From Psychrobacter sp. I-STPA10 (GTDB lineage: Bacteria > Pseudomonadota > Gammaproteobacteria > Pseudomonadales > Moraxellaceae), in NCBI RefSeq assembly GCF_021012795.1, contig NZ_VFYU01000016.1, positions 1-64,000 on the forward strand: 64,000 nt of DNA. The letters run 5' to 3'. Shown one piece after another: positions 47,501-56,557 of the stretch; position 1 is the stretch's first letter; each line of letters opens with the position of its first letter. The notes below the pieces were generated by a model. The model saw only the letters and a list, made by a program, of their open reading frames with translations, had not been told where the DNA came from and ran no database searches. Both the position numbers and the translations under genes were made by a program.

Positions 47501-48773
47501 AACCCAAGTCAATCACATAGCGAATACCGGGGACGGTTAATGCGGTTTCAGCGACGTTGGTGGCGATAACGATGCGACGCCCTCGACCTGAGGGCTGAAA
47601 GATGCGCTGCTGCTCGGCATAGGTTTGACGGGCAAATAACGGCAACACTTCGGTATGGCGTGGACCATGATTGACCAACACTTCTTGTAAATCCCGAATT
47701 TCTGCTTCGGTAGCAGCAAAAATCAAAATATCGGCTTGGTCAGGGTGTCCTTTTTGCTTGGCATCATCAAAACATTCTTCTACCGCTGCCACTACAGCAC
47801 GAGGCAAATTGTCTTCAAAATCATCATAGGCATCATCATCTGAGCTAAATACTGGCTCATCAGTCAATGGACGATAACGTACTTCCACAGGAAAGCTACG
47901 CCCTTCGACGTTAATCACAGGGGCAGGTAAAAGACGTTTTTTTGCCTTATCATATTGGGCAAAATACTCACTAAAACGCTGCGTATCTAAGGTCGCTGAG
48001 GTGATGATTACTTTTAAATCTGGGCGTTTGGGTAATAACTGCTTAAGATAGCCCATAATGAAATCAATATTCAGACTGCGCTCGTGCGCTTCATCAATAA
48101 TGATGGTGTCATAACGGGTCAAAAAGCGGTCATGCCCCAATTCAGCAAGCAAAATACCATCGGTCATCAGCTTAACAATAGAGTCTGCACTGCCTTGCTC
48201 ATTAAAGCGAATTTTAAAGCTAACCGTTTCGCCCAAAGGCTCACCCAACTCTTCGGCAATGCGATTGGCAACACTGCGAGCCGCCAGCCTGCGTGGCTGC
48301 GTATGTCCTATCTGCCCTGTCACTCCACGTCCTGCCATCATTGCCAGTTTGGGTAATTGTGTGGTTTTACCCGAGCCTGTTTCCCCTGCGACAATAATCA
48401 CTTGATTATCAATAATCGCCTGCACCAAGTCTTCGGCACGTTGGCTGACAGGCAAGTCATGATTGAGTCTTTGCGGTAGGTTGTCGGGCAGGCTATCAAT
48501 ACGTGCTTGCACCGCTTTTTGTGAGCGGGCTTTTATTTTTTCAAACTTAGTTTGCAGCTCGTTTTGCAGATTTGCTTGTTTTTTGGCGTCTGATTTAGTA
48601 GGGTTTTTTCTATTTAGCTGACGCTGAAGACGGCTAAGATAATGGCGGTCTTTGGCTAAAACGGGCAGGTCATCGTATTGTTTGGTTGTTTGCATATCGC
48701 ATATATCGTTACTGGCAGGGATAGCGGTATCAGGTGTTGCGGTTTGCTTGGAAGTATCAGAATTATCAGTCAT
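44532..48773 (-). CDS. hrpA: ATP-dependent RNA helicase HrpA
   Basis: HrpA is a DEAH/RHA-family RNA helicase linked to rescue of stalled ribosomes and mRNA processing in E. coli. The 1413-residue product is slightly longer than the E. coli protein (1300). Motif I is GETGSGKTTQLPK, motif II DEAHERS, motif III SATLD, and motif VI QRKGRCGRVAAG. The HA2/OB-fold region follows (~480-750), and the long C-terminal DUF3418 region covers the rest. An N-terminal Lys/Asn-rich lead is specific to this lineage. Its base composition is visibly richer in G+C than the preceding surface cluster. Confidence 0.96.
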   Translation of the reverse strand: MTDNSDTSKQTATPDTAIPASNDICDMQTTKQYDDLPVLAKDRHYLSRLQRQLNRKNPTKSDAKKQANLQNELQTKFEKIKARSQKAVQARIDSLPDNLPQRLNHDLPVSQRAEDLVQAIIDNQVIIVAGETGSGKTTQLPKLAMMAGRGVTGQIGHTQPRRLAARSVANRIAEELGEPLGETVSFKIRFNEQGSADSIVKLMTDGILLAELGHDRFLTRYDTIIIDEAHERSLNIDFIMGYLKQLLPKRPDLKVIITSATLDTQRFSEYFAQYDKAKKRLLPAPVINVEGRSFPVEVRYRPLTDEPVFSSDDDAYDDFEDNLPRAVVAAVEECFDDAKQKGHPDQADILIFAATEAEIRDLQEVLVNHGPRHTEVLPLFARQTYAEQQRIFQPSGRGRRIVIATNVAETALTVPGIRYVIDLGFARISRYSYRSRVQRLPIEAISQAAANQRKGRCGRVAAGMCIRLYSEEDFNSRPEFTEPEILRTNLASVILQMASLRLGSVEDFDFIEPPDSRLIKDGRKLLDELGALTHKNPSKHKDNQRPIHQQSLNEVKLTRIGQKMARMPIDPRLARMLIAGSDFDCLPEMLIIVAALAVQDPRERPAAKRAQADQKHALFRQPDSDFLFYLSLWQAVFGNGGNNNDGKLSSNQRKQFAKKHYLSFPRLREWQKTERQLEQMVTELKLGDLKTEQVSKKTKSSESAQTMTEVLDSNDEQLKAVKYANLHRALLTGLLSVIAHKTDARGEYLAARQQKAKIFPASTVFKQVPAWVMAFEIVETSQVFMRTVAKIEPEWVISAAGDLLKYHYFEPHWSKKTGRVRAYAQISLFGLIVIAKQLTNYEQVNLSEAREIFIRDGLVTGQLGRDAPFLQHNLNKIADVERIEDKLRRRDLLVDEEALYQFYESKIPEHIASRKAFEDWRAEVEKTDSHYLFFTDEDVLKETAPTTGDFPEIWQLGDLKLPLSYVFDPASDDDGVSIRVPLAALPQLDAVELLWGIAGWRYELVLQLLKSLPKEIRRRIVPIPDTADSLFDELEREHQQGLLKQLCQALQRRGITGVTPEDFDPSRIDRYLQPQICVVDDKNRLIEKGRDLVTLQLRHASETSQALDSSKGESQGLHTDFPDYFRFSKNRHSAGVVMKQFSALVADDKGEAVSIHQYTDINAALKAHRHGVLTLIKGQLGAKQKQLTSQIDKAFKLAFAPLGDMEKLKTILVDATLDAVLDTHYIAFDHSEELPENADSHAVTLAEQLPFSQAEYQQTAQAVLSQFLLVGQQVLKQLKDVYTRWQRIRQTLLMLDTEIFGESIDDIEDQLEDLHLSDFVYRMDYEHWQQYPRYLEALQIRLERLEHNLDGDLDAVYELDVHMERLAGRADDDKISDYRWLVEEFRIQLFAQPMKTRQAVSQKRLRKVWDEVS

Positions 48774-49002
48774 TGGCTTAGGCTATTTTGGCTAAAGTTT
48801 GCGGTTGCTTTATATTTGTCTTGATATGTTTGTCTTGAATTGACTATATATGCGGATTATCGGTGCTATAATCAAGGGGATAGCTGCCCTACTGTACATA
48901 ATAGCTATAACAGTACATAACAGTCATTACACAACAGCCATTGAGCCACATCCTCTAATATTAAAACAAACAACAAAACTCTAAAGCATAAGAAACACCC
49001 TT

Positions 49003-49869
49003 ATGAATACGCTAAAGATGTCAACTACTAATAAATTAAATCTGTGGATCATCATTGCACTCACTTGCTTTATTGCTTTTTTACATTATCAATATTTTTA
49101 TCATATTGGCATGATTGTGCATAGGGTACAGCGTGTACAACATTATTTTGACAGTCTACACAACCCCCTTAGCATTGGCTTATTTGTGGTGGGTATTTTT
49201 ATTGCCACTTGGTTATTTATCATGCTCTCGAGCATCGTGGCAAGCCTCTTCACTGCGATACAAATACAGTTGGTATTGCCCTTTTCTTATCTGATGGAAA
49301 AAAGAGCTTATGATAAACAGCAAAAATCTCAGCAGTTATCAGATAGCACAGTAAATACAGATGATACAGATACAGATGATACAAAAGAAGAAATAGTGAC
49401 CGTGTCGTTAGGTAGACTAGGTAGCGATGGAAGTGAAGATAAACAAATACCTATTTTACTTTCAAGAGCGCCACAACCACCAACGCCACCCAAAGTTTTG
49501 ACCGTCACGGCTCAGTTATTCGTCGGTTTTCTTTGTTTTCCAGTATTATATTTAACTTTTTTTGCTCCCAACTTTAGTTATACAGATTATTCTGTGGGGC
49601 AGATAGCAGCATATATGCTGCTGCATAACTTGCTATTTTTTACCTTTTTATCTCTCACTTTTATGGCAATGCATTTTGACAAAAATGTCACCTTTCTCAT
49701 CATGCTACTGCTGCCATTTATCAGTCTTTATGTCATGATATTTTATTATCCACTTGATAGTAGATTGATGATATTGCTGGTTAATTCACTATATTGCAAC
49801 TTTTTACTGTTGGCTTTGGCACTATTATTTGTATTATGGATTGCTTGTCTATTTTCTGAAACAGGATAA
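49003..49869 (+). CDS. Six-helix membrane protein of unknown function
   Basis: This 288-residue inner-membrane protein has predicted segments at ~13-30, ~56-85, ~165-186, ~197-220, ~227-247 and ~253-285. The loop between helices 2 and 3 (~95-160) is long, charged and Asp/Thr-rich (NTDDTDTDDTKEEIV). The family is not recognised, and no transporter motif was seen. It is divergent from hrpA, with a 229-base gap between them, and convergent with the DUF1543 gene, so the context gives no function. Confidence 0.65.
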   Translation: MNTLKMSTTNKLNLWIIIALTCFIAFLHYQYFYHIGMIVHRVQRVQHYFDSLHNPLSIGLFVVGIFIATWLFIMLSSIVASLFTAIQIQLVLPFSYLMEKRAYDKQQKSQQLSDSTVNTDDTDTDDTKEEIVTVSLGRLGSDGSEDKQIPILLSRAPQPPTPPKVLTVTAQLFVGFLCFPVLYLTFFAPNFSYTDYSVGQIAAYMLLHNLLFFTFLSLTFMAMHFDKNVTFLIMLLLPFISLYVMIFYYPLDSRLMILLVNSLYCNFLLLALALLFVLWIACLFSETG

Positions 49870-49924
49870 ATAATATGGATTAACGATATCTAGCTATTGA
49901 AGTATGGCATGATGGTATGGATAT

Positions 49925-50563
49925 TTATTTGGATTTGGGTTGAGCCTCACTTTCTTCAGCCATTGCCATGCTATATTTTTTTAATTTTTTCAGGCTTAAA
50001 TAACCAATATATTGCTTATCTTCTGCCACTTCGTCCTCTTTGGCAATGGGAGTGATACACAACTGCCCGCCTGCCAATAGCGCATTGACATCATAGATAT
50101 CATCCACATCCACCGTCATCTTATCGTCAATATGCGATGAGGCATCAAATGGCATGTTGGGGTCATTAAACTGATAATGCTGATAAAACTCTGTTTGCTT
50201 TGCCTGTTTAATGGCGAGTGCTTGGGTTGGCGCAACCACCAACATTTTGTGATGATATTCTTCAAACTGCTCCGGCAAATAGCCGCCTAAATTTAAAAAA
50301 AATAACTTTAAATCCTCATTTGCAGTCGTCAGATTATCTGCCGCTTTTTGACTCTCTGGCAGCCATTCAATACAATAATCCCCTACCCGAGTCACTTGCC
50401 GATAGGCATCAATGTGCCAAATGTCTTTTGCTTCAAGCCAACGCTCATTAATGGCAGGATACAATTCATGAATATGATCTGCTATCCCAAAAAACATATC
50501 GTGTTGCTCAATTAAGCGTCCTTTTGGGGTTGCACCAATTTTTACCATAAATAAAGTTGCCAT
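49925..50563 (-). CDS. DUF1543 domain protein
   Basis: DUF1543 proteins are small cytosolic proteins of unknown role found in Moraxellaceae and other bacteria. The typical start (LFMVKIGATPKGRLIEQHDM) is followed by FFGIADHIHEL and the W-x-x-A-K-D-x-W-H-I-D-A-Y block (DIWHIDAYRQV). A second half repeats the theme more weakly (FFLNLGGYLPEQFEEYHHKM). The ATG at 50563 is chosen over a GTG one codon earlier because of AGGAAG at normal spacing. It stands alone between the membrane protein gene and ape1. Confidence 0.85.
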   Translation of the reverse strand: MATLFMVKIGATPKGRLIEQHDMFFGIADHIHELYPAINERWLEAKDIWHIDAYRQVTRVGDYCIEWLPESQKAADNLTTANEDLKLFFLNLGGYLPEQFEEYHHKMLVVAPTQALAIKQAKQTEFYQHYQFNDPNMPFDASSHIDDKMTVDVDDIYDVNALLAGGQLCITPIAKEDEVAEDKQYIGYLSLKKLKKYSMAMAEESEAQPKSK

Positions 50564-50675
50564 CACTCTTCCTTGTGTTACTATCTTCCTTTTTTAAGTC
50601 ATAGTATGTACTAGTTACAAACTAAGCAACTTCTTAATCTCTAAGCCACTGTAAGCTAAAATCAAATCAGCAAAG

Positions 50676-52022
50676 CTATTTGAGCTTACAGTTTTCTCCA
50701 ACACACATTTTAATCAGACGGCGTGGCGGTGTGGCAGGAGTATTGGTCAATGTCCCTGTTGATGAGCTGTTTGTACTTGGAGAATAAACACGGCGAATAC
50801 TGGTACGAGTGGCATTATAGCCATTATCATATGTTGCTGTCCCGTTATTATTGGCAGTATTAATGGCATTGCTACTGGTGGCAAAGCCACTGCCTGTATT
50901 TGCTAATAAAGATTTTAAACCATCATACAAGTCATTGGCTGCTCGCTCATAGCCCTTGCGTGAAAAATGCACCCCATCTGAACGCCCCAAACCTTGCGCT
51001 ATCCAGTTTTTCATACTACAACGACCACCCATGGCATCTTGCCAGCTCCAATACAACGCCCCTGTACTGGCTGCAACTTGGCGAATTTGCGCTTGCACAT
51101 TGTCCAGATTGGTCGCTCGGGTGCCACAGCTTCCTGCGGTGCTTTTTAGGCTCTCTGGGGCATTAACGAGTAAGATACTGGCATTGGGCAGACCTTGACG
51201 AACTTGACTAATGGCTTGTCGTAAAGCAGCTACTTGTCCACTGACATTACTTTGAAATGCCTCATTAGTACCATAAGCTAGGATTACCAAGTCCGCTTGG
51301 CTATTTGCTAAATCTTGTGCCAACTGAGGGTGCCAACGCTGCCAATAATCTTGGGTTGCACCATTAATCCCCATTGCAGATACCATTCCTCCTGTGGAAC
51401 GACTGAGCCAAAACCCACCAAAGTCAATATTACTATTTGCACGTAAGGTACTTGGGAAGGTTAATGGGGTGCTGAGTGTCTGCCAGCCATTACGACTCAG
51501 TGCAAGATTACGCACCCCACTGGCATCACTGACTTCAATACTCTGCCCTGCATTGCCCTTCACCACGATGCGAGCATTTTGACGGTCACCATTATAATAC
51601 TGACTGGTTAAGGTTAGATATCCAGTTGAGTAGTTTGGCGTTGCCACCATACCTCCAAGTGGATAGTCTGCGCTTTGGTTAAAACGACTGTTAGTCAACT
51701 GCCACCCATTAGATTGATAGCCATGACGGGCAGCTCGTTGCCCTTTCACATCCATGGGATAAGCAAAGCCAAGACCGCCATCACCCACATCTGCTTGCAA
51801 GCGTTTACGCAACTGCTCGGTAAAATAATCACCCGCTGTATGTGAGTCACCCACTTGCAAAATATGTACATTTTTATGGGCAAAAGCTTGCTGCAAGCCC
51901 GCCAAATTTTGACCAAAATTTTCTACAGGGGCAGCATAGAGCGCTTGACTTAGCGTCAAAACAGAACAGCTCATGACCGCTGTTAGGCTCATCTTACGCA
52001 AACCTGAATACATCAACTTCAT
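50676..52022 (-). CDS. ape1: Peptidoglycan O-acetylesterase, Ape1-like SGNH hydrolase
   Basis: Ape1 enzymes remove O-acetyl groups from peptidoglycan MurNAc in the periplasm. After a signal peptide (~1-30, cut near YAA-PVE) comes the first half of the SGNH domain with nucleophile Ser in HILQVGDSHTAGDYFTEQL. A CBM35-like insert follows at ~130-220 (with QNARIVVKGNAGQS), then the rest of the SGNH fold. Block III is AYGTNEAFQ, and the catalytic Asp/His is in RSDGVHFSRKGYE. This Ser-insert-Asp-His layout matches Neisseria Ape1. A basic Thr/Asn/Ser tail of ~70 residues follows and is not expected. It is the third gene after patA and patB. Confidence 0.85.
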   Translation of the reverse strand: MKLMYSGLRKMSLTAVMSCSVLTLSQALYAAPVENFGQNLAGLQQAFAHKNVHILQVGDSHTAGDYFTEQLRKRLQADVGDGGLGFAYPMDVKGQRAARHGYQSNGWQLTNSRFNQSADYPLGGMVATPNYSTGYLTLTSQYYNGDRQNARIVVKGNAGQSIEVSDASGVRNLALSRNGWQTLSTPLTFPSTLRANSNIDFGGFWLSRSTGGMVSAMGINGATQDYWQRWHPQLAQDLANSQADLVILAYGTNEAFQSNVSGQVAALRQAISQVRQGLPNASILLVNAPESLKSTAGSCGTRATNLDNVQAQIRQVAASTGALYWSWQDAMGGRCSMKNWIAQGLGRSDGVHFSRKGYERAANDLYDGLKSLLANTGSGFATSSNAINTANNNGTATYDNGYNATRTSIRRVYSPSTNSSSTGTLTNTPATPPRRLIKMCVGENCKLK

Positions 52023-52164
52023 ATCTATTCCTTTTGGCTCATTGCCCAGAGCAAGTTATTTATGAGTTATTTGTGAGTGATGTGTCATATATAGTTTATA
52101 ACATACATTAGATACTATATAGAGTCATCATTACCGTTTTGTCGTTTTGTATAGTGACACAGTT

Positions 52165-53274
52165 TTATTGCTCAGTAGTGTCAGACAATACCTTAATATG
52201 TGACACAATGGCAGCCGCCAATCGTTTTTGACCTGTCGGGGTAAAATGTATGCCATCAGCAGTACGTACTTTTATTTTTTTACCCTCAATCGTCATGCTA
52301 TCTGAATATAGATTGCTATTTGCATCATCTAACAACATTGGCTTGGTATCTAACAACACAGCTTGAGTATTGGGTATGACTTGATGATACAATTTTGTCA
52401 ATACTTCCATATCTTCTTTGAGTTTGTCACTTTTCATCGCCGGTGGTGTTAGCCACATCACTTGTACTTGATGATTGTCGGCAGCTTGCAAAATACGCTG
52501 AATTTTTTGACTATATAATTCGTTCCACTTTGGTGAGCCAAATTTAATATAGGTCGCTCCTGGGTGCTCAGGGTCAGGTACTGCCCACGGGTCATTGGCA
52601 CCCAATAACATCACCATCACCCCAATATCAGGATTGTCAGCAATGGTTTTCTCAACAGTGGCAGGCCAATCAAAAAAGCTACTATAGCTAAGCCCTGTGT
52701 TTTGTTTACTCAAATCAATACTGGCAATTTGGTATTTGCTCTGTAGTTCCCGCATCGCCCATGGCGCAACACCTTCCATCATTGAATCACCTGCAAAAAA
52801 TACTTTTTGCTCAGGCATGATTTGTACTTCGGTCATCACTTTGGGTTTGCGTGCCTCTTCTGCCTCTAAGCGTCTGCGCTCTTGCATCTGTGCCAAACGC
52901 TGCGCTTTTAAAGCTTCTTGTTGCTGACGCTCGGCTAAAATATCTGCATATAGTAGCTGATTAAGCTGACTGTTACTCAGATGGTTAAAATCTGCCAATC
53001 CTGTCATCATTAATGATGGGTCTGTGTAATGCTGCGGCAAAAGCCCTGTTTTCCAATAGGGCAGTTGGTTAAGTGCTGTCCACACATCTGCTTGCTGATA
53101 AGTTTGCTGCCAATAACTGCTTAATCTATCATGTTTAAACCAACTAACCAGCAGTACTGACAACACCATCACTGTAGCTACTTGCCAAATCTGTAGCTCT
53201 TGGGTAATCTCATCAATACTTGTTAACACAGTATGCTCTGTTATCTGCTTATCTTGGTTAGAATTGGTTTTCAT
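52165..53274 (-). CDS. patB: Membrane-anchored SGNH O-acetyltransferase, PatB-like
   Basis: PatB transfers acetyl groups to peptidoglycan MurNAc outside the inner membrane. The product has one N-terminal helix (~30-48, VATVMVLSVLLVSWF), a coiled-coil-like Glu/Arg/Gln stalk (~110-145), then an SGNH domain: KVFFAGDSMMEGVAPW carries the Ser, VMLLGANDPW the Asn, and TADGIHFTPTGQ the Asp/His. It belongs to the DUF459/SGNH group. The frame is open back to a TTG at 53298, but the ATG at 53274 is more likely. It lies between patA and ape1. Confidence 0.78.
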   Translation of the reverse strand: MKTNSNQDKQITEHTVLTSIDEITQELQIWQVATVMVLSVLLVSWFKHDRLSSYWQQTYQQADVWTALNQLPYWKTGLLPQHYTDPSLMMTGLADFNHLSNSQLNQLLYADILAERQQQEALKAQRLAQMQERRRLEAEEARKPKVMTEVQIMPEQKVFFAGDSMMEGVAPWAMRELQSKYQIASIDLSKQNTGLSYSSFFDWPATVEKTIADNPDIGVMVMLLGANDPWAVPDPEHPGATYIKFGSPKWNELYSQKIQRILQAADNHQVQVMWLTPPAMKSDKLKEDMEVLTKLYHQVIPNTQAVLLDTKPMLLDDANSNLYSDSMTIEGKKIKVRTADGIHFTPTGQKRLAAAIVSHIKVLSDTTEQ

Positions 53275-53346
53275 ATCGCAACTTTCAACTTTTTTCAATT
53301 AAACAATAAATTAAATAGGGTAAATGAATTAGCAAACTAAAATACG

Positions 53347-54936
53347 CTAAAAATTAGCATAAATAAAGCCAGGCAACCCTTCAGGCGCAAGATTAAATAC
53401 CAATACCACATATAAGCTTATCACTACTGGTAATAACCACCACGGAATATAAGACAACAGTTTTGCTAATTGCTCACGAGCCTGTCCCAAAAATGGATAA
53501 ATCAACCAAGCCAATAGCATGATTAGTAAGGTAGGTAATACCGATAAACTAAATGTCGTATCAAAGACATTGCCCAATGCTTGCAATACTTGTAACGCTT
53601 GCTCTGTGGTAACACTACGGAAAAATACCCAACCAAATGCCACATAATGAAAGGTAATAAAAATCGCCAGTGGTTTGGCATAATTGGTCAACCAAAAACG
53701 TAGCTTAAAGCGTTTTAAAATATTTAACCACACCAACGCTAAGCCATGAATTGCGCCCCAGATAAAGAAGTTCCAGCCCGCACCATGCCATACCCCTGAG
53801 ATGACAAATGCCAACATCAAATTAAGCTGTACCCGCCAAAAACTACAACGCCCACCGCCGAGTGGAATGTATAAATAATCTCGAATCCAAGTCGATAAGG
53901 TGATGTGCCACTTTTTCCAAAAGTCTTGAATATCGGTTGCCAAATAGGGGCGATTAAAGTTTTCTGGCAACCGAAATCCCAACAGTAAGGCAATGGCAAT
54001 CACCAAATCGGTATAGCCAGAAAAATCAAAAAACAGTTGCAGTGAATAAGCATAGATTGCCGTCAACACTTCCAAACCATGAAACTGCAAAGGATTGGCA
54101 AATACAGGATTAACCCATAACGCTTCAAGCCACCCTGCTAAAACCAACTTTTTAAACAGCGCAAATATAATCAATGCCAAGGCAACATAAGGCTCAATGA
54201 TATAACGCCGAGGCAGAGGGATAATTTCCACAACAGGCGCGTTATCCCCTACCCGTAAGCCTTCACGCTTGCGTTGATTGGCTGGATTATTGTGCTGGCT
54301 AGCATCAGAGCTGGCAGTATGAAAACCGGTTTGTGCTGCATTTGCACCATTCGCCAACGGTGTGTCTGCAATAGTCAGCGATGGGTTGGGTAGTACGGCG
54401 GGCAATTGCCATTGTTTTTGTGCCGCTTTGGCACGAAAAATCGGGCCAGCAGTCAAGGTCGGTACAAATGCCAAAAAAGCAAATAGTATGTCTGAGGGCA
54501 TCGGCTGCATCTCTTTTTTATACACATCGACCAAATAACTGATGGCTTGGAAGGTATAAAATGAAATGCCCAGTGGCATGATGATATCTAAAGGGGTGAT
54601 GTTATGCCCACTTAAGATGGTCTGATTAAGCTGCTCAATGGTAAAGTTGGTGTATTTAAAAAAGCACAAATGCGCCACCAAAGCAACCAATCCGAGCAAC
54701 AAAGTGAGCCGCCTTTGCCACTGCTGCTTTGCCAGCATAAAGCCATAAGTACAAGCTTGTAGTACCAACCATACAAAGACAATACTGATTAAAAACAGCC
54801 ATTGCCAAGACAATAAAAAGCCAATACCTGCTAATAACAACAGTGCATTTTGTAATTTAGGGGAACGATAACACGACCAATAAACAATAAAAAACAGCAC
54901 AAAACACAGTGCAAACTCATAAGATAAAATAGCCAT
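53347..54936 (-). CDS. patA: MBOAT acyltransferase, PatA-like
   Basis: PatA passes acetyl groups across the inner membrane for peptidoglycan O-acetylation. This 529-residue polytopic protein has the MBOAT landmarks: PLGISFYTFQAISYLVDVY, FFDFSGYTDLVIAIALLLGF, RPYLATDIQDFWKKWHITLS and the catalytic His region VISGVWHGAGWNFFIWG. Around 10-12 helices are predicted. A ~60-residue Asn/Ala/Ser-rich cytoplasmic-like insert at ~185-245 is unusual. The AlgI (alginate) family is similar, but the adjacent PatB-like and Ape1-like genes favour peptidoglycan. Confidence 0.85.
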   Translation of the reverse strand: MAILSYEFALCFVLFFIVYWSCYRSPKLQNALLLLAGIGFLLSWQWLFLISIVFVWLVLQACTYGFMLAKQQWQRRLTLLLGLVALVAHLCFFKYTNFTIEQLNQTILSGHNITPLDIIMPLGISFYTFQAISYLVDVYKKEMQPMPSDILFAFLAFVPTLTAGPIFRAKAAQKQWQLPAVLPNPSLTIADTPLANGANAAQTGFHTASSDASQHNNPANQRKREGLRVGDNAPVVEIIPLPRRYIIEPYVALALIIFALFKKLVLAGWLEALWVNPVFANPLQFHGLEVLTAIYAYSLQLFFDFSGYTDLVIAIALLLGFRLPENFNRPYLATDIQDFWKKWHITLSTWIRDYLYIPLGGGRCSFWRVQLNLMLAFVISGVWHGAGWNFFIWGAIHGLALVWLNILKRFKLRFWLTNYAKPLAIFITFHYVAFGWVFFRSVTTEQALQVLQALGNVFDTTFSLSVLPTLLIMLLAWLIYPFLGQAREQLAKLLSYIPWWLLPVVISLYVVLVFNLAPEGLPGFIYANF

Positions 54937-55241
54937 AAATAACGCCCAAACTGTAAAACAGGGCGTATATTCACACGAACCCTATCCCTTACACAAAACT
55001 GGATATAATCATACCACCTCAATGCCAAAGACAATAACTTATTTGTTATCATCATTGACTATTTATTAATTATATACTGTTCGCCATGCTAATAAAAATG
55101 AATCATTAGCAATTGCTAACCCTCTAGTTAGAAAATACAGGACTAAAATAAAAAAAGGTGAGCTATCAATTACTAATATAGATAGCCCACCTTTGTTGAA
55201 CACATGTTACTTTAAACTTTAGCGACGGCAAGCCATCAAAA
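54937..55241. other. Intergenic region patA / sohB
   Basis: This ~305-base AT-rich spacer holds the presumed patA promoter and, at 55154-55194, the sohB terminator. Nothing else was recognised. Confidence 0.5.
55154..55194 (-). terminator. Rho-independent terminator of sohB
   Basis: On the minus strand AAAGGTGGGCTATC and GATAGCTCACCTTT form a 14 bp stem with one mismatch, followed by a run of T. It lies ~50 bases after the sohB stop. Confidence 0.8.
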
Positions 55242-56285
55242 TCACATATCACGAGATTTTAAGATATTAAGACAGCTATCATTGGCAACTTTTGCTAATA
55301 CCTCGGGCAAGGTATCTGCCGCTTTATTCAGCAATAATTGCACGCCCACTTCTGCCGCACCTGCAAAGCCCAACTTTTCGGCTAAGGTTGGCTTTTGGCG
55401 AGAATGTAGCGCATACACTTCATGCTCTTCCATCTGCTCTAGCAGATAGCTGTCTGAGGTTTTTAGCTCATCGACCAAATTAAGATGCAGCGCATCTTCG
55501 CCATACCAGTGGTCGCCATTGGCAACTTTATCTAGCTCAAGCTGTGGGCGATAGGTATTAACAAAGTGCTTAAATAGTTTATGCGTTTGCTCCAGCTCTT
55601 CTTTGTATTTGGCACGGTCATCATCGTCGTTTTCGCCAAATACAGTGACGGTGCGTTTGTATTCGCCTGCGGTAAACATTTCATAATCAATGTCGTGTTT
55701 TTTGAGCCATTTATGGAAGTTGGGCAATTGTGACACCACGCCAATCGAGCCGATAACCGCAAACGGTGCTGCTAAGATATTATCAGCAACACACGCCATC
55801 ATATAGCCACCACTGGCAGCGATTTTGTCCACACACACGGTCAGCGTCAATCCTGCTTCTTTAAGGCGCACTAGCTGCGCTGCCGCTAAGCCATAGCTGT
55901 GTACCATGCCACCGCCTGACTCTAGGCGTACCACCACTTCATCACCTTTGTTGGCACTGCTAATGAGGGTGCTAATCTCTTCTCGCAGATGCTTGACACC
56001 ACTGGCTTTGATATCGCCATCAAAATCAAGTACAAAGATACGTTTGTCATCTTTTTTGTCTTTTTTGTCTTTGTTTTCTTTGGCAGATACTTTGGCATCT
56101 TTTTTATGCTTGGCTTTGTCTTTCAGCACTTGTTTTAACTTTTTGGCAAGTTGCTGTTTGAGCGAGGCATTGTCTTCATCATCATTTTCCATCGCTTCTT
56201 TTAGGTCATCACGACGTTGTTGTTGGTTTTTATTAAGATGAATGACACGCAGCTCAACAGGGTTTTTGGGTGGGTGAAATAGCAT
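55242..56285 (-). CDS. sohB: SohB-type S49 peptidase
   Basis: SohB is an S49 (signal peptide peptidase A-like) serine protease. The domain starts at VFVLDFDGDIKASGVKHLRE with the catalytic Ser in LESGGGMVHSYGLAAAQL-like context and Lys/Ser region DKIAASGGYMMACVADNI, AVIGSIGVVSQLPNFHKWL. The ATG at 56285 is chosen because AAAGGA precedes it; the frame is open to 56435 but that stretch is not family-like. E. coli SohB has an N-terminal membrane helix before ELRVNNL; here the protein starts about at that point with MLFHPPKNPVELRVIHLNKN and a Lys/Glu-rich stretch. No anchor is seen. Confidence 0.88.
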   Translation of the reverse strand: MLFHPPKNPVELRVIHLNKNQQQRRDDLKEAMENDDEDNASLKQQLAKKLKQVLKDKAKHKKDAKVSAKENKDKKDKKDDKRIFVLDFDGDIKASGVKHLREEISTLISSANKGDEVVVRLESGGGMVHSYGLAAAQLVRLKEAGLTLTVCVDKIAASGGYMMACVADNILAAPFAVIGSIGVVSQLPNFHKWLKKHDIDYEMFTAGEYKRTVTVFGENDDDDRAKYKEELEQTHKLFKHFVNTYRPQLELDKVANGDHWYGEDALHLNLVDELKTSDSYLLEQMEEHEVYALHSRQKPTLAEKLGFAGAAEVGVQLLLNKAADTLPEVLAKVANDSCLNILKSRDM

Positions 56286-56557
56286 ATTATGTCCTTTAAG
56301 ATAAGTTACAAGATGATTAGAATAGATTTGATAGATAAGTGTAGATATGCGATTAGTGATGCTATTTTTCAAGTGGCAATTGACTATATACAGGCTGTCA
56401 TATAAACATGACAACAACAACCACACTTTTTTCACTCTATTTTTATCCCATTCACTCCAATCAGTCCAATCACTGCATTTACCGCATTCACTACATTCAC
56501 TTTTGTGGCTAACTGTCGCTAACTGTGGCTAAGTGAGGCTAACTACTAAGCATTTAT

